From contig OW386289.2 in assembly GCA_936432065.2 (NCBI GenBank), positions 13,873,077 to 13,937,076 of the forward strand: a stretch of 64,000 nucleotides of DNA, read 5' to 3'. A program made the position numbers and the translations under genes. The stretch is from Rutpela maculata (Eukaryota > Arthropoda > Insecta > Coleoptera > Cerambycidae). Below, piece by piece: positions 36,003-48,607 of the stretch (the first letter of the stretch is position 1; every line of letters starts with the position of its first letter). The notes beneath the pieces were generated by a model. The model did not search any database. It saw nothing but the letters and a program-made list of their open reading frames with translations, and was not told where the DNA came from.

Positions 36003-36407
36003 CAAGGGTTTTCTTTTTTGGGGGAGGGGGGGGGGTAATATTTCCCAACTCTCATTACAGAAATTTTCCCAACTCTTCTTTTATATTTATATTTATATAT
36101 TGTAATATTGAGATATAGAAACTTAGGAGCAATAAGAAAAGTACTGTTTTTGGAAGGTATTTATCTACATGAATATTATCTAGCAAATGGCAGCTTTTAT
36201 ATTTAAGGTTACTAAATTTATAAGACTTGGGAAATAATTCTATATAACTCACTACACTACTGTTAAGTAAATAGCCGCTCTTTATTTCATCTACCATTTT
36301 GCGAGAAGAAAATTCTGCCAACCAGAAGCTTGAATTTCCTAATTCGACCACGATTATTGGAGAAGGAGGGCGAGCGCACCCCCCCACCTCCCATAGTGAC
36401 ACCCCTG
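36003..36407. mobile_element. hAT-type MITE, 405 bp, exact 8-bp duplication
   Basis: Left end CAAGGGTTTTCTTTTTTGGG, right end CCTCCCATAGTGACACCCCTG (inverted, imperfect). ACTATTCA occurs exactly at 35995-36002 and 36408-36415. No coding capacity. Confidence 0.85.
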
Positions 36408-36471
36408 ACTATTCATTCGAATTTTCATGCAGTTCATTGGCTGTTAACATGTATTTGGGTTTTAATTTCCA

Positions 36472-38800
36472 GGTTTAATAACAGAGGCACACAAAAAAAA
36501 AATTATTTTCCAAATATGAGAAACACCTGTCCTTACGTTTTTTGAGCCGCTGATTCCAAATACCACTTCAAAAATATACGTTTCACTGCTCATTTTTTCG
36601 CAAATTGACATTTCATCCCCAAATTCTAGGTTAATTTCATATTAAATCTAATAGAACGACACGCGATGAAATGAAACTTCTGAATCGTTTAAAATGGCTC
36701 TAGTCACATACTCTCAACGTTCTATTGTACCACGGAATTGATGGTGTACTTCCCCCCCCCCCCAAAAAAAAAAACTACTACTAACTTTGTTCTGATTTTT
36801 CCATAATATGCTTGTGAGGGCTTGACAGACCGGGGTTGTTACAGGGAATATTGATAAGTCGAGTATATTTTGACCAGTACACGAAAAAACAACCCCCGGG
36901 GGTTGGAACCACCACCTACTTGAATGACAAAATATTTCGAAAATACTGCGAAAGGGCTGAAGTTGAGAGCGAGGAACACGATGGTTGCAATACTTCCTCG
37001 CCTCGCTAACAGGGAGAAACCGTTCTTCAGCCCTTTCGCAGTATTTTCGGAATGTTTTGTTATTCAGAGAGGGAGTGGTTACAAACCTGGGGGTTGTTTT
37101 GGAGTCTCCTGGTAAAATAATGTTAGATTTATTAATATTCCCTGTAATAGCCCCGATCTGTCAAGCCCTCACAAGCGTACTACGGAAAAATCAGGGGTGG
37201 TTCTAGAAGGGTGTTGTTACTCGTCCTCGAAAACTGGAGGAAACCGTTCTTCAGCCTTTTCGCAGTATTTTCCGAATGTTCTGTCATTCAGAGAGGGAGT
37301 GGTTACAAACCTCGGGGTTGTTTTGGCGTCTCCTGGTCGAAAGATGTTAGATTTATCAATATTCCCTGTATAGCCCCGATCTGTCAAGCCCTGACAAGCG
37401 TACTACGGAAAAATCGGGGGTAGTTCCAGAAGAGTGTTACTCATCCTCGAAAACTGGAGGAACCCGTTCTTCAGCCTTTCGCAGTATTTTCGAAATATTT
37501 TGTCATTCAAGGAGGTGGTGGTTCCAACCCCCGGGGGTTGTTTTTTCCCTCCCTCTCTGAATGACAGAACATTCGGAAAATACTGCGAAAAGGCTGAAGA
37601 ACGGTTTCCTCCAGTTTTCGAGGATGAGTAACACTCTTCTGGAACTACCCCTGATTTTTCCGTAGTACGCTTGTCAGGGCTTGACAGATCGGGGCTATAC
37701 AGGGAATATTGATAAATCTAACATCTTTCGACCAGGAGACGCCAAAACAACCCCGAGGTTTGTAACCACTCCCTCTCTGAATGACAGAACATTCGGAAAA
37801 TACTGCAAAAAGGCTGAAGAACGGTTTCCTCCAGTTTTCGAGGACGAGTAACACCCTTCTAGAACTACCTCTGATTTTTCCGTAGTACGCTTGTGAGGGC
37901 TTGACAGATCGGGGCTATTACAGGGAATATTAATAAATCTAACATTATTTTACCAGGAGACTCCAAAACAACCCCCAGGTTTGTAACCACTCCCTCTCTG
38001 AATAACAAAACATTCCGAAAATACTGCGAAAGGGCTGAAGAACGGTTTCTCCCTGTTAGCGAGGCGAGGAAGTATTGCAACCATCGTGTTCCTCGCCCTC
38101 GACTTCAGCCCTTTCGCAGTATTTTCGGAATGTTTTGTTATTGAGGGAGGAGGTGGTTCCAACCCCCGGAGGTTATATTGGCGTTTCCTGGTTAGAAGAT
38201 ACTCGATTTATCAATATTCCCCGTAACAACCCCGATCTATCAAGCTCTCACAAACGTAGTACCCACGGATAAATCGGAACAAGGTAGTTTTCTTCCGTTT
38301 AAGGGTAGTTTCAGAAAGGTGAGAGGTTGGGTTAAATGTTGCAACTAATGTGTTCCTCGACCCAATAACGTGAGGAAACCGTTCTTCAGCCTTTTCGCAG
38401 TATTTTCCGAATGTTTTGTCATTCAGGGTGGTTACAACCCCCGGGGTTATTTTGGCGTCTCCTGGTAAAAAGATATCAATATCCCCTGTAATAACCTCGA
38501 TCTGTCAGGCTCTCACAAACGTATTATGAAAAAATCAGAACGTGAGGTAGTAGTAGTTTTTTGGGGGGAAAAGTATACCACCATCATTTCCGTGGTACGA
38601 TAGTGCGTTGAGAGTATGTGGCTAGAGCCATTTTAAACGATTCAGAAGTTTTATTTCAACACGATCTATTCGATATAATAGCCAGTTAACCCCGAATTTA
38701 GGGATGAAACATATATTCTTGACGTAATATTTTGAATCAGCGGCTCAAGAAACATATAAGGAAAATATTTTTGTGTGTGTGTGCCTGCGTAATTGATGGG
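36472..38800. mobile_element. Complex fold-back with tandemly repeated arms
   Basis: Outer arms: about 36472-36760 and 38565-38800 (shared GAGGCACACA, TTGAGCCGCTGATTC, ATTTTAAACGATTCAGAAGT). The interior consists of about eight units of roughly 200-230 bp, first mostly in plus orientation (36950-37545), then minus (37545-38090), then plus (38090-38540). Each unit has ACGGTTTCCTCCAGTTTTCG, CGCAGTATTTTC, GGAGTGGTTACAAACC, CTCCTGGT and CCCCGATCTGTCAAG blocks. The layout resembles fold-back (FB) elements. Open frames inside are by-products of the repeats. Confidence 0.8.
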
Positions 38801-39381
38801 CGAGAGGGAGAAGGCCAAAAAGAAAAAAAAATTCCGCGTATAGTAATATTTTTTCTTTAACAAATATTATGAACGTGTAAAAAATTTCCATATTCACTGA
38901 CTTTTAGAGGCTAATAAACCAATGCGAGACTATTTGCACCAACGGGGGACTTTTGCGGGGCAGCTCCTCGAAAAACGGGACTGTTCCGCCTAATGCGGGA
39001 CGAATAGTCACTTTATATAAAGTCTATGCTCTATGTGAACTCTCACATTTCTAATATCATAATATGTTTCCTTTTCGATGAAGTGAAGAACATTTTACTA
39101 ATTATGTCGTAATAATCTAATAATCCGGTACTGCCAGTGATTCTAGCAAACGCCTACTTTGCATTGTCATGTTATTTATAATCGCACCATTACCTGATTA
39201 TGGCTGCATTGCATTTGAACTGCCTCCAAGAAATATCCTGACATTATTATCGTCCTACGCCTCTGTTATCTGGTCTTTCCTTCCTAATTCATATGAAGTT
39301 GATAACGTGTCACTTACTAACACAGTACAGTAAATTTGAGGTTGTCTGCAAGAGATTTATGCACAAATAGACGTTATATAC

Positions 39382-39420
39382 AGTGTGTCGTACTTAAGAA
39401 TGGAACACCCTTATAACTTT
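39382..39420. repeat. Solitary Tc1/mariner-like terminus
   Basis: TACAGTGTGTCGTACTTAAG is nearly the same as the terminus of the palindrome at 6071-7280. No inverted partner was found before 40180, so it is a decayed end. Confidence 0.5.
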
Positions 39421-39683
39421 TTTATCCTTTTTCCGATTTGAACCAAATTTTACCTAAATATAAAACACAACAGGTTCTACTTATGCTCAAAAAACAATTG
39501 GTTCCTACAAATGCAAAGCCACCTGTGATACCAAAATTAATTGAAAAAATGAAAAAATTATATTAGGTATCGTCTTAACGGAAAATTTTATTAATGAAGT
39601 TATTCAGAAGCCCAAAATTTTATCAAATATAGAACACAATAGGGTCTGTTAGATAATATTAAGTATCTCTAGCCCTACCTAGA

Positions 39684-39744
39684 AGATACTACATCACAAT
39701 CAAACGTTTGAAATGTAATAAACTTTTGATTGTGATGTAGTATC
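39684..39744. repeat. Short perfect hairpin
   Basis: GATACTACATCACAATCAAA pairs with TTTGATTGTGATGTAGTATC across a loop of about 20 bases. No tail or element context was found. The remainder of 38801-40179 has no gene I recognise. Confidence 0.7.
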
Positions 39745-40600
39745 CTCTATTATCTATATTAGCATGATCAGACTTGAATCATCAATATATAGAAAGAGTG
39801 GTTGTTTTATTGTTTTTCATGCTGAATATTAGATGTAGTAGGTGTATGAAAGAAGTCGACAAGTCTCTTCGTAGGGGGTCCCTTGTTGATCTTCTATTTT
39901 GGTCAGACTTGTACCAATGGCATATGAAAGAAACGAATGTTTTCTTTGAAAGTTTTCTGCTTAATATCCAAAATAATATTTTTTAACATATGGTACCATT
40001 CTCCGGTTTTTTCCAATTATTTCGAAAACGTTCAATTCACATAAAAAATACATAAAACTAAATTGAAAGAACATGTAATTTTCTACGCGGCGGCTGTATT
40101 AGTTTTGAATTTGTCTCATTGACAAGAACAAATAAGTTTCGAAAGAAAATTTGTATCCAAGAAACCAATTATATAGGTACCGGGTGATTCAGTTTGGTAT
40201 TCGCCCCCCTCTATCTTTTTTATTTTAACAAAAAACTACAATAAACCATATATATTTGCAAATCGTTTGTCAAGCTCTATCGAAAGACGTCCTTAAATCA
40301 TCTTTTTGATCGCATATGCCAAAACGACGATAGTCAACTTTTTTTTTTTCAAATGATATGCTATACATTTTTTGCCGATTGCATTCAACCATGTGAAAAA
40401 AGTATACACTCCCATAAGGAAAATTTCGAGAAAATTAATGAAATACGAAAAAACTTCGTTTAAATATTTTGTTTCTGATTCAACATAGTTGGAAAGAATT
40501 GAATTTTGTCATTGTTAGTAATGTCAAATTGAAAATACTGTTATTTGTGTTTGTGTTATTCGTTTTTGTTTTATGTTATACTTCTAAATAGATTTACACA

Positions 40601-40901
40601 ATGGTATCTTACAATAATGGAAAAAAGTTGGACATGATATTTATGGAGAGTGCGGAAAAAACAAAGCAGCCAAACGTTTATATCAAGATCGCATTCGAAA
40701 TAGGTACCATCAGTCAAAATGTTTGCAAAATTGGCAAGAAATATGAGCGTGGAAGTTTTGAGAAAAAAAGAAACGTTTTTAAACACCGTTAGATTTCTTC
40801 CTTTGGTTCTATCTAAAAGAAAAAGTTTACTTTATACCTCTAAATGACGTCGAAGATCTTAAAACTAGAATACGAATTGAATGCTGCAGATGTTAAAATG
40901 T
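40601..40901 (+). pseudogene. Internally deleted transposase of the left copy
   Basis: The N-terminal piece MVSYNNGKKLDMIF through ISQNVCKIGKKYE is followed within about 50 bases by the C-terminal FLWFYLKEKVYFIPLNDVED, then LKTRIRIE. The catalytic core between them is gone. Confidence 0.75.
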
Positions 40902-41339
40902 TAAAATTCATTCTTCAATATAAGGAAAATTTCGAAAAAATTAATAAAATATGATAAAACGTCATTCAAAGGTTTTTCTGAATCAGTATAGTTAGCCAAG
41001 GAAGCAATTGAATTTTGACATTGTAAATAATGTAACTAGTGCCAACTAGGCAAATCAGATTCGAAAGAGAGGGATTTTTTCGAGGATTGTGTGCGGCACT
41101 GATGAGGCATAAAAATTTCGAAACAAAGTTTAATGTTTTGACCAAACAAAGTTCTGTTTTTAAATAATTATGTAATTCATTTTTATATAAACAAACATTT
41201 AATGTCGTATCTTCAGTTAATTAATGATAATAACACTCAACAATAGTATTAAAATAACAACTAATAATAAATAACAATTACCAATAAAAAAAACTACCAA
41301 TACTTGAAAACTAACTAACAATTAAGAAAATAAAAACAT

Positions 41340-42233
41340 TATTTATTGCTTCATATGTTCGAAGAGTGCTTCGTTCGCTTCTGTGTTTATCACGCCCTGG
41401 ATACATACATGTTGAAGTACACTCTTTCTTTTAGATATGGCCAAAGGAAAAAATCTAACGATGTGAGATCCGGTGATCTGGCAGGCCACTTGACTCCCTC
41501 ACTACGATTTCCGATCCATCTACCTGGATAAGCTGCATTTAAGTAATTCGTTACAATTACAGCATTATAAACTGTAGATATCTTTCTCCAGTAAGCGTGC
41601 CTTCGTAAAACTTTGGTCCTATAATTTGTCCGTTGAGAATTCCACACCATACATTAATTCCCCAGATATTTTGGAAATTAGTTTCCCGAAGCCAGTGACG
41701 ATTATCCTGCGACCAATAATGGCAGTTATGTCTATTAACAATTCCATTTTTATGAAAACGGGACTCATCTGAGCACATGATGCGATCTAATATAGTCATT
41801 TTTTGAGCAACTGCCAATCACGCTACAAAATTTAGACGTCTCTCGTAATCTCCTGAATGCAAGCCCTGATGTAAATGTATTTTATATGGTCGCAGTTTAT
41901 TGTCTCTCAGAATTCTTTGAATTGAAGAATATGAAATATCAGTTTCTGTCGCTAACTGACGAATAGAAATATTCGGGTCTACGAAAACACGGGCTAAAAC
42001 TACAACTGTATGTTCCTCATCTCGTGCGGTTCTGGGCTTAAAAACGTTTCTATTTTTCTCAAAACTTTCACTTTCGCTCATATTTCTTGCCAATTTTGCA
42101 AGCATTTTGTCTGATGATACCGGCCTATTTCGAAAGCGATCTTGATATAAACGTTTGGCTGCTTTACTGTTTTTCCGCACTCTCCATAAATTAATATTAT
42201 GTCCAATTTTTCTTCATTAGTGTAAGATACCAT
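41340..42233 (-). pseudogene. Mariner-like transposase, catalytic second Asp region deleted
   Basis: Starts MVSYTNEEKLDIILIYGE, followed by the HTH region SIRQLATETDISYSSIQRIL, then CSDESRFHKNG (first Asp), then WGINVWCGILNGQIIGPKF and LTGERYLQFI. It then joins NAVIVTNYLNAAYPGRWI and WPARSPDLTSLDFFLW (third Asp) directly. The block with the second Asp (usually QQDGAPxH) is missing, so the protein could not be active. There are also frameshifts near 42110 and 41600 and a stop at 41818. DDE/D superfamily, insect IS630-like type. Confidence 0.85.
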
Positions 42234-43392
42234 TGTGTAAATCTATTTAGAAGTATAACATAAAACAAAAACGAATAACACAGTCACAAATAACAGTATT
42301 TTCAATTTGACATTACTAACAATGACAAAATTCAATTGTTTCCATGCCTAACTATGTTGAATCAGAAACAAAACCTTTAAATTAAGTTTTTTCGTATTTT
42401 ATTAATTTTCTCGAAATTTTCCTTATGGAAGTGTATGCTTTTTCACATGGTTGAATGCAGAAAGAGAAGCTCTACAACAATCGGCAAAAAAATGTATAGC
42501 ATACCATTTGAAAAAAAAAAAAAAGTTGACTCGTTATTTTGGCATATGTGATCAAAGAGATGATTTAAGGACGTCATTCGATAGAGCTTGACAAACGATT
42601 TACAAATATATATGGTTTATTGCAGTTTTCTGTTAAAATAAAAAAGATACAGGGGGCGAATACCAAACTGAATCACCCGGTATTTTGAGCTGAAGCGTTA
42701 AATTTCATTACAAGTAATGGTAATATTTCCGATATTTTCGAGATGTTCGAAAATTCTCTATCAGAGACTATTCCCATGGTAAATGAGGTTATATGTGCAG
42801 GGGACGTTAATATAAATTTATTGTCAGATATTAATCATACTAGGGAATTTAACACAATTTTGAATAGTTACGGTTTAACTCAGATTATAAACCGACCTAC
42901 AAGAATTGGGCACACGGGGGTAAGTCTTATAGATGTATTTTTGACTAGTGATGTTGATGCATTGGTAGACATATATGTTCAAGACATGCATGATGTGACT
43001 GATCACTGCCTATTGACTGCCGAATTTAGTTACATGTTGGAAAGAATTCCATCCAAAATTTTAACATACAGAGATTACAAAAATTTTATTTATCAGGATT
43101 TCTTAACCACCTTACACAGTATTGATTTCAGTGAAATATTTGATATAATAAATTTAGACGATAAAGTTGATGCACCCTTAAAAACTGTAAGAATAACAAA
43201 GCGTAAAGCTGATTGGTGAACAGATTCATTGAGGATTATGATAAAGGAAAGAAACAAATTGTATTCTAAATTTAAAAAAAGCAAATCTGCTACTGACTGG
43301 CAGGAATACAAACGTATGAGGAATTACACTACATTTTGTATTAGGGAACAAAAACAGTTTATATTAAATATCTACACAGTACAAAATACAGT

Positions 43393-44090
43393 AAAAACCG
43401 CTGCCCAAGGAATCACTACTTCCACATCCACATTTTTTATCCAAGTCACTCACAACGAAAAAATTTTGTATGCGGAAATAATTGTTTATGGAACTTTAAT
43501 AATATAATATTTGAAATCCTCTACCCCAAAAACCCATAAAACGATACCCCACATCGGTAGCGGGGTGGGGGTGGTGATAGGGGGTGGTAGTGGGGGTGGA
43601 TGAAGTAAAAAAACGTTTTGAGGTGTCTGGTTCTTGTACACACACTAAATCACATTTTTTTTTCATCCCCTTTAATAATGGGGTGGGGGTGGTAATGGGG
43701 GGGTGGCTAATGCCAAAATTTTTTTGAGACCTTAGCTTCTCTTGTATATACTAAATACCAATTTTATGGACTCTTACCTGCTCTATTTACCTATTTTTCC
43801 CAAATTTACCCCAATTTACCCCCGGAACACGATGAAAATATAATCTAGTTCTAGATCTCGTTAAAGTACATATGTGTACCAAATTTCAAGTCAATATCTC
43901 AAACGGTTCCAGAGTAAACGTGCGCACAAAAAAGTTACAGACAGACAGACAGACAGACCGACAGACAGAAATTTTTTTTTCGCTCAAACTTAAAATCTCG
44001 ACGTTTCGTGGCATTCTAAGCCTATTTGAACAATAAAAATTAAAAGAAAATTTTTTGTCGTTACTATACTTCCACTGGTTGTGGAAGTAA
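43393..44090 (+). repeat. Family-A repeat, tandem copy 1
   Basis: Full-length: AAAAACCGCTGCCCAAGG to GGTTGTGGAAGTAA. Directly followed by a second copy with no intervening bases. Confidence 0.9.
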
Positions 44091-44775
44091 AAAAACCGCT
44101 GCCCAAGGAATCACTACTTCCACATCCGGATTTTCTATCCAAGTCACACAACGAAAAAATTTTGTAACTAGAAATAATTGTTTATGGAACTTTAATAATA
44201 TAGTATTTGATATCCTCTACTCCAAAAACCCATAAAACGATACCCCACATCGGTAGTGGGGTGGGGGTGGTGACAGGGGGTGGGAGTGCGGGGTGGATAA
44301 AGTAAAAAAATATTTTGAGGTTTCTGGTTCTTGTACACATACTAAATCACATTTTTTTTTCATCCCCTTTAATAATGGGTTGGGGGGTGGTAATGGGGGT
44401 GGCTAATGCCAAATTTTTTTTTGAGACCTTACCTTCTCTTGTCTATACTAAATATCAATTTCATGAACTCTTACCTGCTTGATTTACCTATTTACTCCAA
44501 ATTTACCCCAATTTACCCCCAACCCTTCGACGGAACAAGATGAAAATATAATCCAGTTCTAGATCTCATTAAAGTACATATGTGTACCAAATTTCAAGTC
44601 AATATCTCAAACGGTTCCAGAGTAAACGTGCGCACAAAAAAAGTTACAGACCGACAGACAGACAGAAATTTTTTTCCGATCAAACTTGAAATCTCGACGT
44701 TTCATGACATTCTAAGCCTATTTGAACGATAAAAATTTTTTAAAATTTTTTTGTCGTTACTGGATGTGGAAGTAA
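44091..44775 (+). repeat. Family-A repeat, tandem copy 2
   Basis: AAAAACCGCTGCCCAAGG to GGATGTGGAAGTAA. It differs from copy 1 at many positions, so the pair is not a very recent duplication. Both interrupt the LINE. Confidence 0.9.
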
Positions 44776-46544
44776 TTATGGGCGACACTCCATTCCCTCA
44801 ATGTTACACATAAGAAGAACACGGTTATGAAATTCCTGCTCATTTAAAAAACGTTGAAAATCTAAACAATCATTTTCTTAATTATGGCAATACACTAAAT
44901 AATAATAATGATAATCTGAAAAGATTTTATTCTGAAAATTCTAATTATGATATTGAAAATAAGCGAAATTTTAAATTCTCTACTGTAACCGAAGACGAAA
45001 TTTCCAATTATTTATAGCCTTAAATCAAATGCAATGGGATCTGACGCGATATTATTGCATATGATCAAACTCTGTGTTCCGTATATTTTGCGTTATACAA
45101 AACTTAATAAACTTTTCATACACAACTAATATATTTCCGCATAGATGAAAGCAGCAGTTGTTCATCCTATAGCAAAAATTCAAAAACCCGAATCAAATAA
45201 TGATATTGGGTCAATCAATGTATTGCCGGTATTATCCAAAATTATAGAAAAAGTAGTCGCACGTCAAATGAAATATTTTATTGATCTGCATAATTTATTT
45301 CCTGTTAGTCAGTCTGGATATAGACCACATCACAGCACTACTAAAAGTATGTGATGATATTTTGACATCCTGAGATAATTCCGAGATTATCACGTGTGTA
45401 ATGGTCGATTACAGTAAAGCATCTAACACAGTGGACTATGAATTGTTACGCCTAAAATTTTTGTATTACAGATTTAGTCCTGAAAGCGTTCACTTTGTCA
45501 AATCTTACTTGACCAATCGTATGCAAAGAACTTATTCAGATAATACACTTTCATCTGGAAAAGTTATTGAAAAAGGAGTTGCTCAAGGCTCTATTCTTGG
45601 ACCTTCGTTTTTTTAAATACATACGTCTGATTTTAATAAGGTATTAAATAAATGCAAAATGCATAATTACGCTGATGACACAAATTTATATTTCTGATAA
45701 TATTTCAAATTATAATCATGATAACAACCTTAAATAATGAACTTCAACAACTTGTTGAATTATCTGAAGATCATCAACTAAAAATAATAGTGTAGTTATG
45801 ATTTTTGGACCCAAGAAAAATAGAACAGAGTTAATTGCGTAATAACTATGCGAAACCAAACACAGCCAGTAGTAGAAACAAAGCTCGCAAACGCCTTCTT
45901 GACTTGCTGAGCCAAATCGAAACAGTTTTTAACCCATTTTTCAGATTTAACATGATGTATAGAGATTTTATTTTATTATTTGTTAAGAAAGAACAATAAG
46001 GAAAGTCAGATAAAAGTTCTTATTTAAATTTTTTAAAATCATGATTTTTTAATTGTGATTTTTTATCAACATTGAAGGGATATCTCTCTGAAATATTTTA
46101 ACGTACTTAAGTTACACCTTGTATATAAAAACAACCACATATGGATGATTCTTTTTCTAACAATTAACATTCTACAGCTCAGTGGAGGAGGAACGGCAAA
46201 AAGAAATTCCCCGTTGAATCACTTTCAGGAAATTAGCTCCCACGTTTGAACAGAACGCCTATGGACAAAAGGGCATTGAAGGCACATGTTAACTGGCAAT
46301 TGTTGGCAAAAGGCATCGTCACGATCGGCTCATTACGTTCAGATGTTTTAATTACTGCTGGTAATTGATTGTCGGTTCGGTACATGGCTGTACCCGCTGG
46401 GCGCGTGCCCCACAGATGACATGGCCATAAGAAGTCCAGTGTTGATTTATTTCAATTAATTATATTATCGAAAATTTCTTCATTCCAAGTGATCTTTCAA
46501 AATATATTTCCTTCCATTTTGTAATGATAATGCCAGGCGTATAT

Positions 46545-46785
46545 ATTTTCACTTTCGTTATTCAGTACCTATAGGATAGTAACATGAGTATCGCTAATAA
46601 AGATTGATTGGTTTCTTATTCAAATAAGCATTTTGGGATTACAATAAAGCTACTAACTGTCACTACAATTATAAACTTAAAACGCTTTCGTATTATCTCT
46701 ATTAGTGCCGAGTTGCATTTTATATTGTTTCCAAAGAAATTCTACTTAATAAGCTAGAATTGTTATTTTAAAATGTCAGGCACAT
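46545..46785. repeat. Diverged direct repeat, partner of 50020-50245
   Basis: Both stretches contain, in order, TATATTTTC.CTTTCGTT-like, GGATAGTAA, AGATTGA.TGGTTTCTTATT, AATAAGCA.TTTTGGG, AAAACGCTTTCGT and TTTTATATTGTTTCCAAA. They flank the IS630-like transposase region. The rest of 45846-47225 shows no gene that I recognise. Confidence 0.65.
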
Positions 46786-47497
46786 AAAGTCTGTTCGCTG
46801 CTAGAGTCCCGGTGTGACGTCACGAACGTCTGAACTAAGATGCCGTAGGCACGTTGGTGTTTTCAAATGTACAGTGGCGTCGCTTTGTTCTATATTTTAC
46901 TTGATGTATTTAATTAATTTTAATTAGATTTATTTAAAGGAAGTTGAATTATAAGCATATATAATACATCTATTGTAAATTTATAGTAATTTAAGTTAAA
47001 TAAATAAATTATAATATTGAATTGTTTTGGTTTCAACATACAAAATAAATACAGTTAAATAGTTGCAGCTAATTTTTTTTGATTCATTAACAGAATTTTG
47101 TCAAATAAGTATATGTAATCTTAAAATACAAATATATACTTAATACTAATTATGCCTATATAAAACAAATATGGTAGTAAAATACAAATAGCTAGTATAA
47201 GATAAATAAATTTAGTTTTCTTCGTCAATGTCTAATTCTTCCTAGTCCTCATCGTCGCTTTTATTATTAACACTTATAAATGAGTGGCATAACTTCTTCA
47301 GTATGAACCTCTGGATCATATGTCTCTAAAATCAATTTATTTGTGTGATTTACACACTTGGACCAAATTGTGCCCGACATTTGAGATAAAGCCTCATTCC
47401 ACATAGCAAGAACGGATTCGTCACTAAAACCATCTTTCCCGATGTGTTTGTCGTAATACTCCTTACAAATTCCCCAACAAGTTCTATTAGGTTGAAC

Positions 47498-48061
47498 CAG
47501 GGTGTATTAAATAGGTGATGCGACAAGGACCGGTTGAGTGGCTTCATAATAATAATAATAATAAACGTCTTTATTATTTCCTTTGAATTTACATTTTAAG
47601 TAAATTCAAAATTTTAAGGGAGTAACTAGCATAATGGATTGGAAATATAAGGCGAAGTTATAGTAGAGATTCTACTACAGACTTGTTCTTCCACTTAACC
47701 TAGTGCATGCTTTCTATTTAATTTAGTAGATGGCGCGACCTTTAAGGTACTACAAAATCCTGTATATAGATGGATGAATTTGCTTTGGTGCATACAGTGT
47801 TGCGTACATTCCCGGCATTTCGTTTGTGTTTAGTGAAACGAGAGTCCAGTGACATCTGACATTAAGCAGCTAAATTAAAAATATTGACAGAATATATGCA
47901 GCACTATATGCAGCAAAGCAAATTCATCTATCTATATACAGGATTTTGTAGTACCTCAAAGGTCGCGCCATCTACTAATTTAAATAGAAAGCATGCACTT
48001 ATGAAGCGATTATTCTCATAGGAAAGTGCCGTATGTCGGACCACCTATTTAATACACCCTG
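47498..48061. mobile_element. hAT-type MITE, 564 bp, exact 8-bp duplication
   Basis: The ends CAGGGTGTATTAAATAGGT and ACCTATTTAATACACCCTG are perfect 19-bp inverted repeats. GGTTGAAC occurs exactly before (47490-47497) and after (48062-48069). Leaving out the element and one copy of the repeat restores QFNLIELV in the transposase. A (TAA)n plus TAAACGTCTTTATTATTTCC stretch near 47550 looks like a LINE tail that was carried in. Confidence 0.95.
47701..48003. repeat. Palindrome nested in the hAT MITE
   Basis: AGTGCATGCTTTCTATTTAA, GTAGATGGCGCGACCTTTAA, GTACTACAAAATCCTGTATA and ATAGATGGATGAATTTGCTT on the left are mirrored, inverted, on the right. About 110-bp arms and a 90-bp loop. Probably a separate MITE. 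Confidence 0.8.
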
Positions 48062-48607
48062 GGTTGAACTGACAGTGATATGGTGGAAGCCGCAGTACTT
48101 CAAGTCCATGCTCTCTAATTAAATTGTCGACAACATAGTGTTGCTCTGATCTGTTAGCTCCAGCTAGTTGGAGCAATTCGGCGTTAAATGCGGTAACACT
48201 GAAATCTATGTTTTTGGTCTTTAACCATGTTTGTATTTTTTCTTTCGTCCAAGATCGGGTTGGCTGTTTTTTTTCAACCCGAGTGGTACTTAGCATTATC
48301 TAAAGCAATAATGCTTGGATTTTGTAACCCCGGCAAAAGTCTCTCTGTCAGCCACTTTTCAAAATTTTCAGAGTTCATGTTGTTATATGGTAATCTGCTG
48401 CCTTATTCTTGGTGGAGAAAACTAAACTCGCATTTTCAGCAAAGCCATGAATATATCTTGCATGTACAACTATAACTCTTTTAGCTGTACGACGCCTTTT
48501 CGATTTACTGGAATCATCTTGCCAAGAACGTTTTAATTCTGCTCTGGTAAAGATCCAAGTTTCGTCTAAGAACACTACATCTTTGGGGTCATTACATTAC
48601 TTTTCAA

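Larger units (their letters stand above)
40180..42680. mobile_element. Inverted dimer of an IS630/Tc1-mariner-type element
   Basis: The ends CCGGGTGATTCAGTTTGG and CCAAACTGAATCACCCGG are perfect inverted repeats flanked by TA. A left copy (about 40180-41040, plus) has lost most of its transposase. A right copy (about 41340-42680, minus) keeps much of it. The two are head-outward, so the dimer has TIRs at both ends and could in principle be moved as a unit by a transposase acting in trans. Confidence 0.85.
42695..45845 (+). pseudogene. Non-LTR retrotransposon (endonuclease and RT), split by two repeat copies
   Basis: Endonuclease C-terminal part: VICAGDVNINLLSDI, SLIDVFLTSDVD, TDHCLLTAEF. A linker follows (RIMIKERNKLYSKFKKSK) and breaks off at 43392, where two family-A repeats lie in tandem. 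From 44776: EIPAHLKNVENLNNHFLNYG, then STVTEDEISNYL, KSNAMGSDAILLHMIK, AAVVHPIAKIQKPESNNDI, VDYSKASNTVDYELL, GVAQGSILGPSF and NYADDTNLYF (catalytic YADD). Several frameshifts and stops. The 5' end is cut next to the mariner dimer and the 3' end at about 45845. Jockey/CR1-like group. Confidence 0.85.

Noticed and set aside
36924..38272. Several 60-70 codon frames with shared residues
   Set aside because: They are translations of the tandem units of the fold-back element on both strands, without coding signatures.
36472..38800. CRISPR array
   Set aside because: Units are about 200 bp, in mixed orientation and without spacer structure. The sequence is eukaryotic.
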